DNA of 64,000 nt, taken from G963667675 sp965197565 (GTDB lineage Bacteria; Chloroflexota; Dehalococcoidia; Lucifugimonadales; UBA3495). The DNA lies in the NCBI GenBank assembly GCA_965197565.1, contig CBDANK010000003.1, forward strand, positions 682,001-746,000, in the 5' to 3' direction. The notes below the pieces were generated by a model that searched no databases, was not told the origin of the DNA, and worked only from the letters and a program-made list of their open reading frames with translations. The position numbers and the translations under genes were made by a program. This document shows, in pieces, positions 25,793 to 34,708 of the stretch (its first letter is position 1; every line of letters begins with the position of its first letter).

Positions 25793-26662
25793 CTAACCGG
25801 CAACCGCTTCCTTGAACCGGCGGATAGCGTCGATGTGCTGGTCCGGTCCTACGAGGCCGGCGTTCATGGTGTTCACCGAAAGATGAGTGGCCCCCGCCTT
25901 GGCCCAAGCCTCAGAGGTCCTTTGCCAATCATCGGGGCCAGGCCGGTCCTCCATGTTGACCCACGACTCGATCCCGATGGACAGCGGGTCCCGCCCGGCC
26001 TGTTTGGCGTGCTCCCGCATCTGGCCGATGCGTTCCTGGCCGGCGGCGTCGGGTTCGAACAGCGGGAACCAACCGTCGCCGATGCGGCCGACTCGGCGCA
26101 CCACCCGGTCGGCGTCGCCGCCCAGCCAGACGGGGATGGGCCGTTGCACCGGCAGAGGGTTGATCCCAGCGTGGGTTACTTGGTGGTAGCGGCCCTGAAA
26201 GGTCACTACTTCCTGGGCCCACAGGGCCCGCATCAGCTCTATCTGCTCGACGCTGCGCCGGCCCCGATTATGAAAGTCTTCCCCCAAGGCTTCGTATTCG
26301 ACGTCGTTCCAACCGGTGCCGATGCCCAACCGGAGGCGGCCCCCGGTCAGCACATCGACCTCGGCCGCTTGCTTGGCCACCAAGGCAGTCTGACGCTGCC
26401 CCAGTATCAACACTCCGGTAACGAACTCGATACTCTTGGTCAGCCCGGCCAAGTAACCGAACAATACGAAAGGCTCGTGGAACATGTCGGTGTGGTCGTA
26501 AAAGCCGTCCCAGTTGTCTCGTTTGCTGGCGTCGGCCCCCAAGACGTGGTCGAAGACCAAAAGGTGCTCATAGCCCAGGGACTCGGCGGCTTGGGCAAAG
26601 TCCCGGACGCCCGCCGGGTCCGCTCCGATCTCGGTCTGAGGCAAAATGGCTCCCAGTCGCAT
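25793..26662 (-). CDS. LLM-class F420/FMN-dependent oxidoreductase
   Basis: Luciferase-like TIM-barrel oxidoreductase, 289 aa. It starts MRLGAILPQTEIGADPAGVRDFAQ and has GGRLRLGIGTGWNDVEYEALG and PIPVWLGGDADRVVRRVGRIGDGWFP, typical of F420-dependent members of this group; substrate unknown. It is a tandem paralogue of the next gene, and the first 110 residues are almost identical at the DNA level while the C-terminal half has diverged. SAR202-type Chloroflexota are known for many such genes. Confidence 0.88.
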   Translation of the reverse strand: MRLGAILPQTEIGADPAGVRDFAQAAESLGYEHLLVFDHVLGADASKRDNWDGFYDHTDMFHEPFVLFGYLAGLTKSIEFVTGVLILGQRQTALVAKQAAEVDVLTGGRLRLGIGTGWNDVEYEALGEDFHNRGRRSVEQIELMRALWAQEVVTFQGRYHQVTHAGINPLPVQRPIPVWLGGDADRVVRRVGRIGDGWFPLFEPDAAGQERIGQMREHAKQAGRDPLSIGIESWVNMEDRPGPDDWQRTSEAWAKAGATHLSVNTMNAGLVGPDQHIDAIRRFKEAVAG

Positions 26663-26704
26663 GTTGGTCTCCTTATATAGACGCTTATAAAGACGTACCG
26701 GCCG

Positions 26705-27574
26705 CTACCCGGACACCGCCTCTTTGAACCGGCGGATGGCGTCGATGTGCTGGTCCGGTCCCTTCAAGCCGGCTTTCATGGTGTTCACCGAAAGGTGTGT
26801 GGCCCCCACCTTGGCCCAGGCTTCCATAGCCTTCCGCCAATCGTCGGGGCTGCCCCGGTCTGCTAAGGCGACGCGCCCCTCGATCCCAATGGACAAGGGG
26901 TCCCGTCCGGCATCCTTGGCGTGCTGGCGCATTTGGTCGATACGTTCCTGTCCGGCTTGGTCCGGCTGGAACTGGGGAAACCAACCGTCGCTGATGCGGC
27001 CAATACGGCGCACTACCAGACCGGTGCCGCCGCCGATCCAAATAGGGATAGGGCGTTGCACCGGCAGAGGGTTGATTCCGGCGTAGGTTACTCGGTGGTA
27101 GCGGCCCTCGAGGGTCACCACTTCCTGGGTCCACAGAGCCCTCATCAGCCTCATTTGTTCTGCGCAGCGTCGGCCCCGGGTATGGAAGTCTACTCCCAGG
27201 GCCTCATATTCTACCGAGTTCCAACCTACACCGATGCCCAACCGGAGGCGGCCCCCGGTCAGCACATCGACCTCGGCCGCTTGCTTGGCCACTAGAGCGG
27301 TCTGGCGCTGCCCCAGTATCAACACTCCGGTAACGAACTCGATACTCTTGGTCAGCCCGGCCAAGTAACCGAACAATACGAAAGGCTCGTGGAACATGTC
27401 GGTGTGGTCGTAAAAGCCGTCCCAGTTGTCTCGTTTGCTGGCGTCGGCCCCCAAGACGTGGTCGAAGACCAAAAGGTGCTCATAGCCCAGGGACTCGGCG
27501 GCCTGGGCAAAGTCCCGGACGCCCGCCGGGTCCGCTCCGATCTCGGTCTGAGGGAAAATGGCTCCCAACCGCAT
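26705..27574 (-). CDS. LLM-class F420/FMN-dependent oxidoreductase, tandem paralogue
   Basis: Same family and length as the downstream copy (290 against 289 aa). ATG at 27574 is preferred over 27655 because MRLGAIFPQTEIGADP aligns with the paralogue's start and GGAGGG precedes it. Bases 27235-27570 and 26330-26660 are nearly identical, whereas the 3' parts differ at many codons (for example GGTGLVVRRIGRI against GGDADRVVRRVGRI). That pattern suggests gene conversion of the 5' halves. The 43-bp gap suggests co-transcription. Confidence 0.87.
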   Translation of the reverse strand: MRLGAIFPQTEIGADPAGVRDFAQAAESLGYEHLLVFDHVLGADASKRDNWDGFYDHTDMFHEPFVLFGYLAGLTKSIEFVTGVLILGQRQTALVAKQAAEVDVLTGGRLRLGIGVGWNSVEYEALGVDFHTRGRRCAEQMRLMRALWTQEVVTLEGRYHRVTYAGINPLPVQRPIPIWIGGGTGLVVRRIGRISDGWFPQFQPDQAGQERIDQMRQHAKDAGRDPLSIGIEGRVALADRGSPDDWRKAMEAWAKVGATHLSVNTMKAGLKGPDQHIDAIRRFKEAVSG

Positions 27575-27809
27575 AGCAACCCTCCTTGAATCGTGGTGCA
27601 GGCCCCTTTGCCGCTGCGGCCCTGGATACGGCGGCCTAAACCAACTGCGTCGCAACAGCCGCCGCCAGGCCCAGTATCCAGCGTTTAGCCCAAGCCGTCA
27701 ACAGCCGAGACATTTGCATAACTTCTCTATAAGTCGTCATTACCCTGAAAATAGCCTACCCGTCATTCCCGTGGAAACGGGAATCTAGCCCCCGTCTCTC
27801 CTAACCTCC

Positions 27810-28284
27810 TGACACTTCCCCCTTGCCGCCTCCGGTGCACCCTCTCTACCCTGTCAATAGGCAGCATTAACGCCTTGCCAAATCTATCAAACGGCCACCA
27901 AGGCTCTGGCCCACAATGGCCCAAAATGGCCCAGAAATAAAAAACCCCCACCAGGAGAAGTCCCGATGAACATCAGCTCTTTGCGGGCCCGCATCCGCTC
28001 CCTTCAACGCAGAATGGCCCGGCCCTACGCCCAGCTCATGATTCAACGCATGTCCTACGACCACTGCATCCAATGGGTCCGGGCCCAAGCGGATAAACGG
28101 CCCACCCCCTCACCCCATGCCTTCGTCCGCCGCGTCGCCAAAGCAGGTTTCCGCCTCCCCACCTTCACCGCCGCCGTCCGCTACCTGGAACGCTGCGCCT
28201 CCCGCCGCCAGGAGCCGGCCCCGCCCCTCCTCCTCCGCGCCCTCCTCCCCTGGGCCTCCTATCACCCGGGCGTCACTTGAAGAT
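27810..28284 (+). mobile_element. Two-gene repeated cassette, copy 2, internally deleted
   Basis: Shares both ends with 9551-10391. The first gene is reduced to its start: ATGGCCCAGAAATAA (27925-27939) aligns with the copy-1 start ATGGCACAGAAT, then the sequence jumps to CAGGAGAAGTCCCG next to the second gene. So copy 2 is a deletion derivative that kept the outer gene and ends. Confidence 0.6.
27966..28280 (+). CDS. Cassette protein, 104 aa, paralogue of 10073-10387
   Basis: MNISSLRARIRSLQRRMARP to LPWASYHPGVT, collinear with the copy at 10073 and with the same KRPTPSP and AKAGFRL motifs. It is intact although its partner gene is deleted, so it either functions alone or was copied recently. 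No family recognised. It precedes the formamidase promoter. Confidence 0.62.
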   Translation: MNISSLRARIRSLQRRMARPYAQLMIQRMSYDHCIQWVRAQADKRPTPSPHAFVRRVAKAGFRLPTFTAAVRYLERCASRRQEPAPPLLLRALLPWASYHPGVT

Positions 28285-28342
28285 AAGCATTCAAACCCGA
28301 TAGTCGGGAGGATTTCAAAGTCTCCTCTCCAATTCCCACCGG

Positions 28343-28371
28343 TTGGGAGAGCTCTGGGTGTAGGCTATAAT
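28343..28371 (+). promoter_or_regulatory. Promoter for the formamidase gene
   Basis: TTGGGA (28343-28348) and TATAAT (28366-28371), 17-bp spacing, about 40 bp before the TTG start. Confidence 0.6.
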
Positions 28372-28410
28372 GCTGCTGCCTGTCCCAAAGCCTATTTGAG
28401 GGAGGATAAC

Positions 28411-29520
28411 TTGAAAAGCATCGAGTTGGATTACACCAAGCGATGTGCCGACGAGCCTGCTAAGGGACACAACCGTTGGCACCCCGATATTCCACCGGCC
28501 ATTGAAGCGGCCCCCGGCGAGGAGGTCGTGCTGCAGACCAGGCACGCTTTCGACGGAGAGGTCACGCCAAGCTCCAAGCCCGCTGACATCGGCGGCGTCA
28601 ACCTGCGGCTGGTGCATCCTCTAACCGGCCCGGTCTACGTGCAAGGCGCAGAGCCGGGGGACCTGCTGGAGATCAATATCCTGAACATAGAGCCTGCTCC
28701 ATGGGGGTTTACTACAATAATTCCTGGGTTCGGCTTTCTTCGCGACCTGTTCCTGGACCCTTTCTTGGTCCATTGGAACCTACAAGACGGCTATGCCGAG
28801 TCCCCCGACCTGCCCGGAGTGCGGGTGCCCGGAGCGCCCTTCATGGGGACCATAGGCGTGGCCCCATCCCGGCAACTTCGCCAGGAGATCCTGCTTCGGG
28901 AGGATGAACTGCTCCGCCGCGGCGGCGCGGTGTTGGGCCCGGAACCCATCGACGCTGTGCCCGCCGCCGAGCCCTTGGCTTCGGAGGGGCTGCGGACCGT
29001 GCCGCCTAGGGAGCACGGCGGCAACGTTGACATAAAACAGCTTAGCGCCGGCGCCAGGCTGTTCCTGCCGGTGTTCACCGAGGGAGCCCTGTTCTCCGCC
29101 GGCGACGCCCACTTCGCTCAGGGGGACTCGGAATGCTGCGGGACCGCCATCGAGATGGACTCCACCTTTCACCTCAACTTCCGGGTATTGAAGGGAGAGG
29201 CGGCCCGGCGTAATCTGCGGTTTCCTTTGTTCGAACGGGACGAGTACTACGTCAGCCCGGACATGGCCGCCCCGCGGCGGTTTCTAGCCAGCACCGGCAT
29301 GTGCATTGACGCCCAGGGCGTGAACGAGTCGGAGAACGCTACCTTGGCTGCCCGGAACGCTGTACTGACCATGATTCAGCTTCTCATGGAGCGCGGCTGG
29401 TCAAGAGAACAGGCTTACTGTATTTGCAGCGTGGCAGTCGACCTGAAGCTTAGTCAAGTGGTGGACGTGCCCAACTTCGTGGTGTCGGCATTCCTGCCGC
29501 TGGATATTTTCACCAGTTGA
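28411..29520 (+). CDS. Acetamidase/formamidase family protein
   Basis: FmdA/AmdA-type amidohydrolase releasing ammonia from short amides. The 369-aa product starts at TTG 28411, five bases after a GGAGG; the longer in-frame extension upstream overlaps the cassette gene and is not family-like. Recognisable parts: HNRWHPDIPPAIEAAPGEEV, the PVYVQGAEPGDLLEINIL strand, GGNVDIKQLSAGARLFLPV and FSAGDAHFAQGDSE, conserved in this family. Likely cytoplasmic nitrogen scavenging. Confidence 0.88.
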   Translation: MKSIELDYTKRCADEPAKGHNRWHPDIPPAIEAAPGEEVVLQTRHAFDGEVTPSSKPADIGGVNLRLVHPLTGPVYVQGAEPGDLLEINILNIEPAPWGFTTIIPGFGFLRDLFLDPFLVHWNLQDGYAESPDLPGVRVPGAPFMGTIGVAPSRQLRQEILLREDELLRRGGAVLGPEPIDAVPAAEPLASEGLRTVPPREHGGNVDIKQLSAGARLFLPVFTEGALFSAGDAHFAQGDSECCGTAIEMDSTFHLNFRVLKGEAARRNLRFPLFERDEYYVSPDMAAPRRFLASTGMCIDAQGVNESENATLAARNAVLTMIQLLMERGWSREQAYCICSVAVDLKLSQVVDVPNFVVSAFLPLDIFTS

Positions 29521-29557
29521 ATGCTTCACTCGTAACTGTTCAGACATCCCCGCCAGG

Positions 29558-29586
29558 TTTCGATTCGAGCCGGTCTGGGGTATACT
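29558..29586 (+). promoter_or_regulatory. Possible promoter for the LLM monooxygenase
   Basis: TATACT at 29581-29586 with a poor -35 TTTCGA (29558-29563), 17-bp spacing. A lone TAACTGTTCAGA MITE end lies just upstream (29532-29543). Confidence 0.35.
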
Positions 29587-29662
29587 GGGGGCGTTAGTCC
29601 TCTTCTCGGGTAGCCCGGCCCATTGAAGGGCCCTGCCCAACAATAGCATCAGGAGAAAGAAA

Positions 29663-30856
29663 ATGAAGTTTGGATTACTGTTTGAGACGCAGCGGCCTTT
29701 CCAGGGGAACGACGTGGACTGGAACAGTCTGTACAAGGAGACGCTGGAACAGTGTGAGTTGGCCGACCAACTGGGCTTTGATGCTCTCTGGTTCGTAGAG
29801 CATCACTTCCTGGTGGGCTTCTCCGGGTCGCCATGTCCCGAGGTCCTTTTTGGCGCTCTGAGCCAACGCACCAAGAACATCAGGATCGGCTTCGGTGTAT
29901 CTATCCTTCCCAACCATCATCCTGTCCGCATAGCTGAAAGAGTAGCCATGGTGGACCAGCTAACCGATGGCCGGGTTGAATTCGGCACGGGACGCTCCAA
30001 TGCCTACGAGCAGACAGGACAGGGTATAGACCCCAGGGAGACTCGGGACCGTTGGGAGGAGGCCATCACCATGCTGCCCCAAATTTGGCAGTCCGATGAG
30101 TTTTCCTGGGAAGGGAAATTCTGGAACGTGCCGCCGCGGCGGGTACTGCCAAAGGTGTTCCAGAAACCTCATCCCCGTATGTACCTCGCTTGCACTCAAA
30201 CGGACAGCTTCCGCTTGGCGGCGGAAAAGGGCATCGGTGTACTGTCTTCGTCCTCTTATGCCGTAGATGTCTTGGCGGAGCACGTGAAGGTCTACCGTGA
30301 CGCGGTCAAGAATGCCAACCCGGTGGGCGCTTTTGTCACCGAGTTTTGGGGAAACAACGTCCACGCCTTCTGCGGCCCGGATGACCAAGAGGCCAAGGAA
30401 CTGGCCGCCTTATCCATGAAGACCTTCTTTGGACCGGACAAGCCCTACATCCAGGGCCGTATAGGGGCCTATGAGCAACTGTTGGAAGCCTGGGGAGGCG
30501 TGCCGGATCATCTTCAGGCCGACTTCGGCCGCTGGCTCCGCCAATCTGACGAGGCTCACAAAACGCAAGCGGCCGATGCCGGGCTCTCTTTGGATTCCGG
30601 ACCAGGCGCGGCCCGCGCCGCCATAGCCCAGTTGGATGCCAACACCCTCTCCGACCGGGGCGTAATTATTGGTGGAAACCCGGAGAGTTGCATCAAGAAC
30701 ATTAAGATGTACCAAGACATCGGCGTAGACGAAGTAATGATGATCATGCAGACGGAGACCATTCCTCACCAGCGGGTAATGGAATCCTTGGAGTTGTTCG
30801 GCAAGGAAGTTATTCCTGCCTTCAGCAAGGTGGCGACAACGGCCGCCGCCGACTAA
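29663..30856 (+). CDS. Luciferase-like FMN monooxygenase, 397 aa
   Basis: Bacterial luciferase/alkanal monooxygenase type, distinct from the shorter pair at 25793-27574. Motifs: MKFGLLFETQRPF start, FDALWFVEHHF, NIRIGFGVSILPNHHPVRIAERVAMVDQLTDG, VEFGTGRSNAYEQTG. GGAGAAAGAAA precedes the ATG. Likely uses FMNH2 and O2; the substrate is unknown. Such enzymes are abundant in SAR202-like genomes and have been linked there to oxidation of recalcitrant organics. Confidence 0.9.
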   Translation: MKFGLLFETQRPFQGNDVDWNSLYKETLEQCELADQLGFDALWFVEHHFLVGFSGSPCPEVLFGALSQRTKNIRIGFGVSILPNHHPVRIAERVAMVDQLTDGRVEFGTGRSNAYEQTGQGIDPRETRDRWEEAITMLPQIWQSDEFSWEGKFWNVPPRRVLPKVFQKPHPRMYLACTQTDSFRLAAEKGIGVLSSSSYAVDVLAEHVKVYRDAVKNANPVGAFVTEFWGNNVHAFCGPDDQEAKELAALSMKTFFGPDKPYIQGRIGAYEQLLEAWGGVPDHLQADFGRWLRQSDEAHKTQAADAGLSLDSGPGAARAAIAQLDANTLSDRGVIIGGNPESCIKNIKMYQDIGVDEVMMIMQTETIPHQRVMESLELFGKEVIPAFSKVATTAAAD

Positions 30857-31090
30857 CGGGCGGCCGGGGAATAACAATAAAGAACATCCATCGCAGACCA
30901 GCTAACCGGCGGCCGGCCGACTCGGGCGCGGCGTGCTTCAATGCACATGAGCAACCGGACTTGGGCGTAGACTTTTAGTTTCGGTTCGGTGTCCCTTATA
31001 CCCCGGTCCAAGCCGTCGGCTATGGGACGCAGCGGCGGCTCCAAGCCGGTTATTCACATTTCCGTGGTCTTTTCCTCGGGGGAGTCTAAA

Positions 31091-31780
31091 TTGAGTACTC
31101 ATTCTCTGGATTTCTACCGGCGCCACGCTCAGCGTTACGCCGAGTTGTCCCACGAGTTTATCCACTCAGTGTACTCCGAGTGCTCTCATCCGGCCCTCAA
31201 GGGGGATATGGACCTTCTGAACCGCTTGGTGGAGTTGGCCCGGGGCCGCCGGGGAGTGGATGCGGGCTGCGGTGCGGGAGCCAGGGATGTATACCTTCTT
31301 TGGAACCGCGGGTACGACATGTACGGATTGGACGCCGTGACCGAAAACATACAAATAGCCAGGGACCGGCACCCGGAGATCGCCGACCGCCTTCAAGTAG
31401 CGGACCTGCGGGAATCTCTCCCTTTCCCCGATGCGTCCTTTGATCTGGCGCTGTGCAACGCGGTCATCCAGCATATTCCTGCGGCGGTGACCAAGGGGGT
31501 GACGTTGCCCGAGTTGGCCAGGGTGCTCCGCCCTGGGGGAGTGCTTCAGCTCATGTTTAAGACGGGCTCAGGGGTGGAAACGGTTGTCGACACCGCCTAT
31601 GGAGAGGAGGGTGTGGACCGCAGCTTCGAGCTTTACGACGAAAACCAGCTATTAGAAGTGTTGGAGGACTGTGGCTGCAGGCTGATAGACGCCGGCCCAG
31701 CGGGCCAAATGGGGGGCTTTCTCTATTTTAAGGACCCTAAACCCATGAGGCACTGTGTCTTCTGGGTGAGAAAATCATAG
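31091..31780 (+). CDS. Class I SAM-dependent methyltransferase
   Basis: The 229-aa product starts at TTG 31091, where GGGGGAG lies 6 bases upstream; the longer frame from 30989 has no such site. Motif I is GVDAGCGAGARDVYLL (about residue 55), motif II around YGLDAVTENIQIA, and motif IV/V DASFDLALCNAVIQHIP and ELARVLRPGGVLQLMF. The target is unknown; N-terminal YRRHAQRYAELSHEFI resembles ubiquinone/menaquinone-type or small-molecule methylases. Confidence 0.85.
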   Translation: MSTHSLDFYRRHAQRYAELSHEFIHSVYSECSHPALKGDMDLLNRLVELARGRRGVDAGCGAGARDVYLLWNRGYDMYGLDAVTENIQIARDRHPEIADRLQVADLRESLPFPDASFDLALCNAVIQHIPAAVTKGVTLPELARVLRPGGVLQLMFKTGSGVETVVDTAYGEEGVDRSFELYDENQLLEVLEDCGCRLIDAGPAGQMGGFLYFKDPKPMRHCVFWVRKS

Positions 31781-31813
31781 GTCTTGGCGTCATTTAGCCG
31801 TCCTGGGAGACCT

Positions 31814-31862
31814 TTGCATAACCCCACCCCGGTCATTGCATAACCCCTACCCAGGTCATTCC
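31814..31862. repeat. Imperfect 25-bp tandem repeat
   Basis: TTGCATAACCCC-ACCC-GGTCATT occurs twice in a row in the 108-bp gap between the methyltransferase and the aminotransferase. TTGCATAAC also appears near 9346 and 27716, so it belongs to a dispersed repeat type. Confidence 0.5.
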
Positions 31863-31888
31863 GAACGCAGCGAGGGAGAATTTTTTTC

Positions 31889-32830
31889 ATGACCCAATCC
31901 AAAGAACGCATAGTGTACGTGAACGGAGACATGGTGCCGGAAAGCAAGGCAGTGATTTCGGTGCTGGACAAAGGGTACCGCTGGGGAGATGGGGTGTACG
32001 AGGTGGAGCGGACCTTTGGCGGGGAGGTCTTCAAGCTAAGGCCCCACTTGGACCGGCTATACCGCTCCCTGCGCTATACCCGAATTGATCCGGGCCTGAC
32101 AGAAGACGAGATGGAGCGTATATCGTTGGATGTGGTGGAGGCCAATCGCCATCTGCTGGGCCCCAACGATGACTTCACGGTCAACCAAGTGGTAAGCCGC
32201 GGCTTGGTGGAGCCGGAACTGGACCGGGGGGCCAATGTGTCAGTCTATTGCTTGCCCGTCCATTTCACCGAGTACGCGGCCCAATATGTGACCGGCGCGA
32301 GGGTGGTGACGCCGGCGACCCGCAGAACGCCGCCCCAAAGCCTCTCGCCTAAGGCCAAGATCACCGGCAAGATGAACCATCACATCGCCCAGTTCGAGGC
32401 TAGAGGAGTGGACCCCGAAGCTCTCGCTGTGATGCTGGACATGGAGGGAAATATAGCCGAGGCTACCGGCGGCAATTTCATGTTCGTATCCGATAACCGG
32501 ATAATGATACCCAACCGGCGCAACGTCTTGCCGGGAATCAGCATGGAGACGTTGCTGGAGATTGCCCAGAACCAGGGGTTCGAGGTCCAGGAAGGAGACT
32601 ATACCCCCTTCGACGTTTACCAATCCGATGAGGCGTTTCTATCAAGCACCAGCTATTCCGTGCTGCCGGTGGCCAGCATGAACGGTTGGGCTATAGGCGA
32701 CGAGGTGCCGGGTCCCATCACCAGGGGCTTGTTGGCTGCTTGGAGCGACATGGTGGGGATAAACTTCGTGGAACAGGCTTTGGCCCACCTGCCTTCGGAT
32801 GAACGGGCGGCGTTGCAGGACAATGCCTGA
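31889..32830 (+). CDS. Class IV aminotransferase (BCAT/D-amino acid type)
   Basis: PLP enzyme of fold type IV, 313 aa. VYVNGDMVPESKAVISVLDKGYRWGDGVYEVERTF is the N-terminal family signature; the catalytic Lys is the one in AKITGKMNHH (about residue 157), and GNIAEATGGNFMFV is the Glu-containing PLP motif. FLSSTSYSVLPVASMNG matches the C-terminal conserved part. It could be a branched-chain, D-alanine or (R)-amine transaminase; sequence does not decide. Confidence 0.88.
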   Translation: MTQSKERIVYVNGDMVPESKAVISVLDKGYRWGDGVYEVERTFGGEVFKLRPHLDRLYRSLRYTRIDPGLTEDEMERISLDVVEANRHLLGPNDDFTVNQVVSRGLVEPELDRGANVSVYCLPVHFTEYAAQYVTGARVVTPATRRTPPQSLSPKAKITGKMNHHIAQFEARGVDPEALAVMLDMEGNIAEATGGNFMFVSDNRIMIPNRRNVLPGISMETLLEIAQNQGFEVQEGDYTPFDVYQSDEAFLSSTSYSVLPVASMNGWAIGDEVPGPITRGLLAAWSDMVGINFVEQALAHLPSDERAALQDNA

Positions 32831-32924
32831 ATCTCAACCTCGTCCCACCCGCGCGCCTCGACGGCAAGCCCTGAATACAACCCTCTACAACCCCCGATTG
32901 GCTGCGCAAACAAGAGGTGGTGGC

Positions 32925-34679
32925 ATGAGGCGGCTCTTCTTTTTCTCGGCGTTCTCCTTCTCACTATTCTTCATGGTCTTGGTCATTGCTTGTGGCGGGG
33001 AGTCCACCCCTTCCAAGCCGGCAGACACGCCGGATTCCCCGCAAACCCAGGTTCCCACCTCCATGCCCGAGTCGACAACGGCTACGGTGTCCGCACTAAC
33101 CCCGATAGCAACGCCCACGGTTGAGCCTGCGGGTACACCCTCGGTTGACGCCGCCCAAGCCGAGTACCTGGAAGACGCTGTCTTCACCAGGTTGGGCGCC
33201 GACCCGACCACGTTGGACCCTCATTTGACCGGAGACGTCCGTTCTGCGCTGATTATCGTGGAAGTATTCGGAGGGCTGGTCACTCTCGATCGGAATCTGG
33301 AAGTCGCCCCCGACCTGGCCAAGGATTGGGAGGTCAGCAACGACGGTAGGACCTATACCTTCCACCTCAGGGAAGAGGCCAAGTTCCAAGACGGTAGGCC
33401 GGTCACCGCCCAGGATGTCAAGTGGTCCATCGAACGTGTCGCCGACCCCAAAACCGAGTCTCCCGTGGTTGACGTTTTCCTTGGAGACATTGTCGGCTTT
33501 GTAGACAAGTTCGAAGGTAGAGCAACGGACGTCGAGGGGGTCCGGGTTATCGACGATGACACCGTGTCCATCACCATCGACGCGCCCAAGGCCTACTTTC
33601 TGTCCAAGCTGACCTACCCTTCGGCTTTCGTGTTGGACCGCAACAATGTCGAGGGGGACCTCAATTGGTTTGAGGAACCCAATGGCACCGGGCCTTTCAA
33701 GCTTACCGAGTACGAGCCCGGCGTGGTCCTCCGGCTGACGCGTAACGAGCTGTATCACTTGGGGCCGCCCAAACTAAAGGAGGTGGAGTTCATCCTCAGC
33801 GGCGGTAGTTCGTTGTTGATGTACCAGAACGACGAAATTCACATCTCCGGCATCAGCTTCTTGGATTTGGAAGGGATATTGGACCCTTCCAATCCATTGA
33901 GCGAAGAAGTGGCTCAGGCGCCTCCCGATTTCGACGTGGCCTACATGGGCATGAATTCCAGCATGCCCCCCTTCGACGATCCCAAGGTACGTCAGGCCCT
34001 AAACTATGCCGTAGACTTGGAGTACCTTACCAGCACCTTGTTCCAGGGTCTCAGGATCCCAGCCAAGGGGATTCTTCCGCCGGGATTTCCCGGCTACAAC
34101 CCCAACGTCCAAGGCTATGATTATGACCCGGAGAAAGCCCGGCAGCTTCTTAGCGAATCCAGGTACGGAGAAAACCTCGATGAATTTCCCAGCATTACTT
34201 TGACTCTCCCCGGGCGTTTTGGGGCGGCGGTGGACCCTTCCATGGAAGTCCTGCTGCAAATGTGGCGGGATAATCTGGGCATCGAGATGGACATCCAACA
34301 GACGGAATGGAGCACTTTCTACCAGGACCTTACCCAACGGCGATTTCAGATGTTCGGCGGGCTGGCTTGGATTGCCGACTATCCCGACCCGGAGAACTTC
34401 TTAGATGTGCTGTTCCACTCTGAAAGCAGCAACAACCACACCTACTACGCTAACAAGGCGGTAGACGCCTTGCTGGAAGAGGCCCGCGTGGAGCGGGACG
34501 AACAAGCCCGCTTCGAAATCTACCATCGGGTTGAAGATATGATCCTCGAAGATGCGCCGTGGATTCCGCTATGGCATGAGAAGAGCGGCTACGTGCTGCT
34601 GAAGCCCCAGGTGAAAGACTACTTCCTGTTTCCCTTGGTCATCCCCAAACTGAGACACGTGTACCTAACCGAGGAATAA
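32925..34679 (+). CDS. ABC transporter substrate-binding lipoprotein (family 5)
   Basis: Extracytoplasmic solute-binding protein for peptides, nickel or similar solutes. ATG 32925 follows GAGGTGG; the longer frame from 32799 overlaps the aminotransferase end. Signal with lipobox VIACGG (about residue 25), a Pro/Thr linker, then the SBP_bac_5 fold: LDPHLTGDVRSALIIVEVFGGL, WEVSNDGRTYTFHLREEAKFQDG, VTAQDVKWSIERV, and NYAVDLEYLTSTLFQG. No permease or ATPase genes lie beside it. Confidence 0.9.
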   Translation: MRRLFFFSAFSFSLFFMVLVIACGGESTPSKPADTPDSPQTQVPTSMPESTTATVSALTPIATPTVEPAGTPSVDAAQAEYLEDAVFTRLGADPTTLDPHLTGDVRSALIIVEVFGGLVTLDRNLEVAPDLAKDWEVSNDGRTYTFHLREEAKFQDGRPVTAQDVKWSIERVADPKTESPVVDVFLGDIVGFVDKFEGRATDVEGVRVIDDDTVSITIDAPKAYFLSKLTYPSAFVLDRNNVEGDLNWFEEPNGTGPFKLTEYEPGVVLRLTRNELYHLGPPKLKEVEFILSGGSSLLMYQNDEIHISGISFLDLEGILDPSNPLSEEVAQAPPDFDVAYMGMNSSMPPFDDPKVRQALNYAVDLEYLTSTLFQGLRIPAKGILPPGFPGYNPNVQGYDYDPEKARQLLSESRYGENLDEFPSITLTLPGRFGAAVDPSMEVLLQMWRDNLGIEMDIQQTEWSTFYQDLTQRRFQMFGGLAWIADYPDPENFLDVLFHSESSNNHTYYANKAVDALLEEARVERDEQARFEIYHRVEDMILEDAPWIPLWHEKSGYVLLKPQVKDYFLFPLVIPKLRHVYLTEE

Positions 34680-34708
34680 CTCCGGCTCCGGGTCCCGAGA
34701 CGAGCCTC

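Noticed and set aside
28117..28410. N-terminal extension of the formamidase
   Set aside because: Overlaps the cassette gene in another frame; a TTG with a good ribosome site at 28411 gives the family start.
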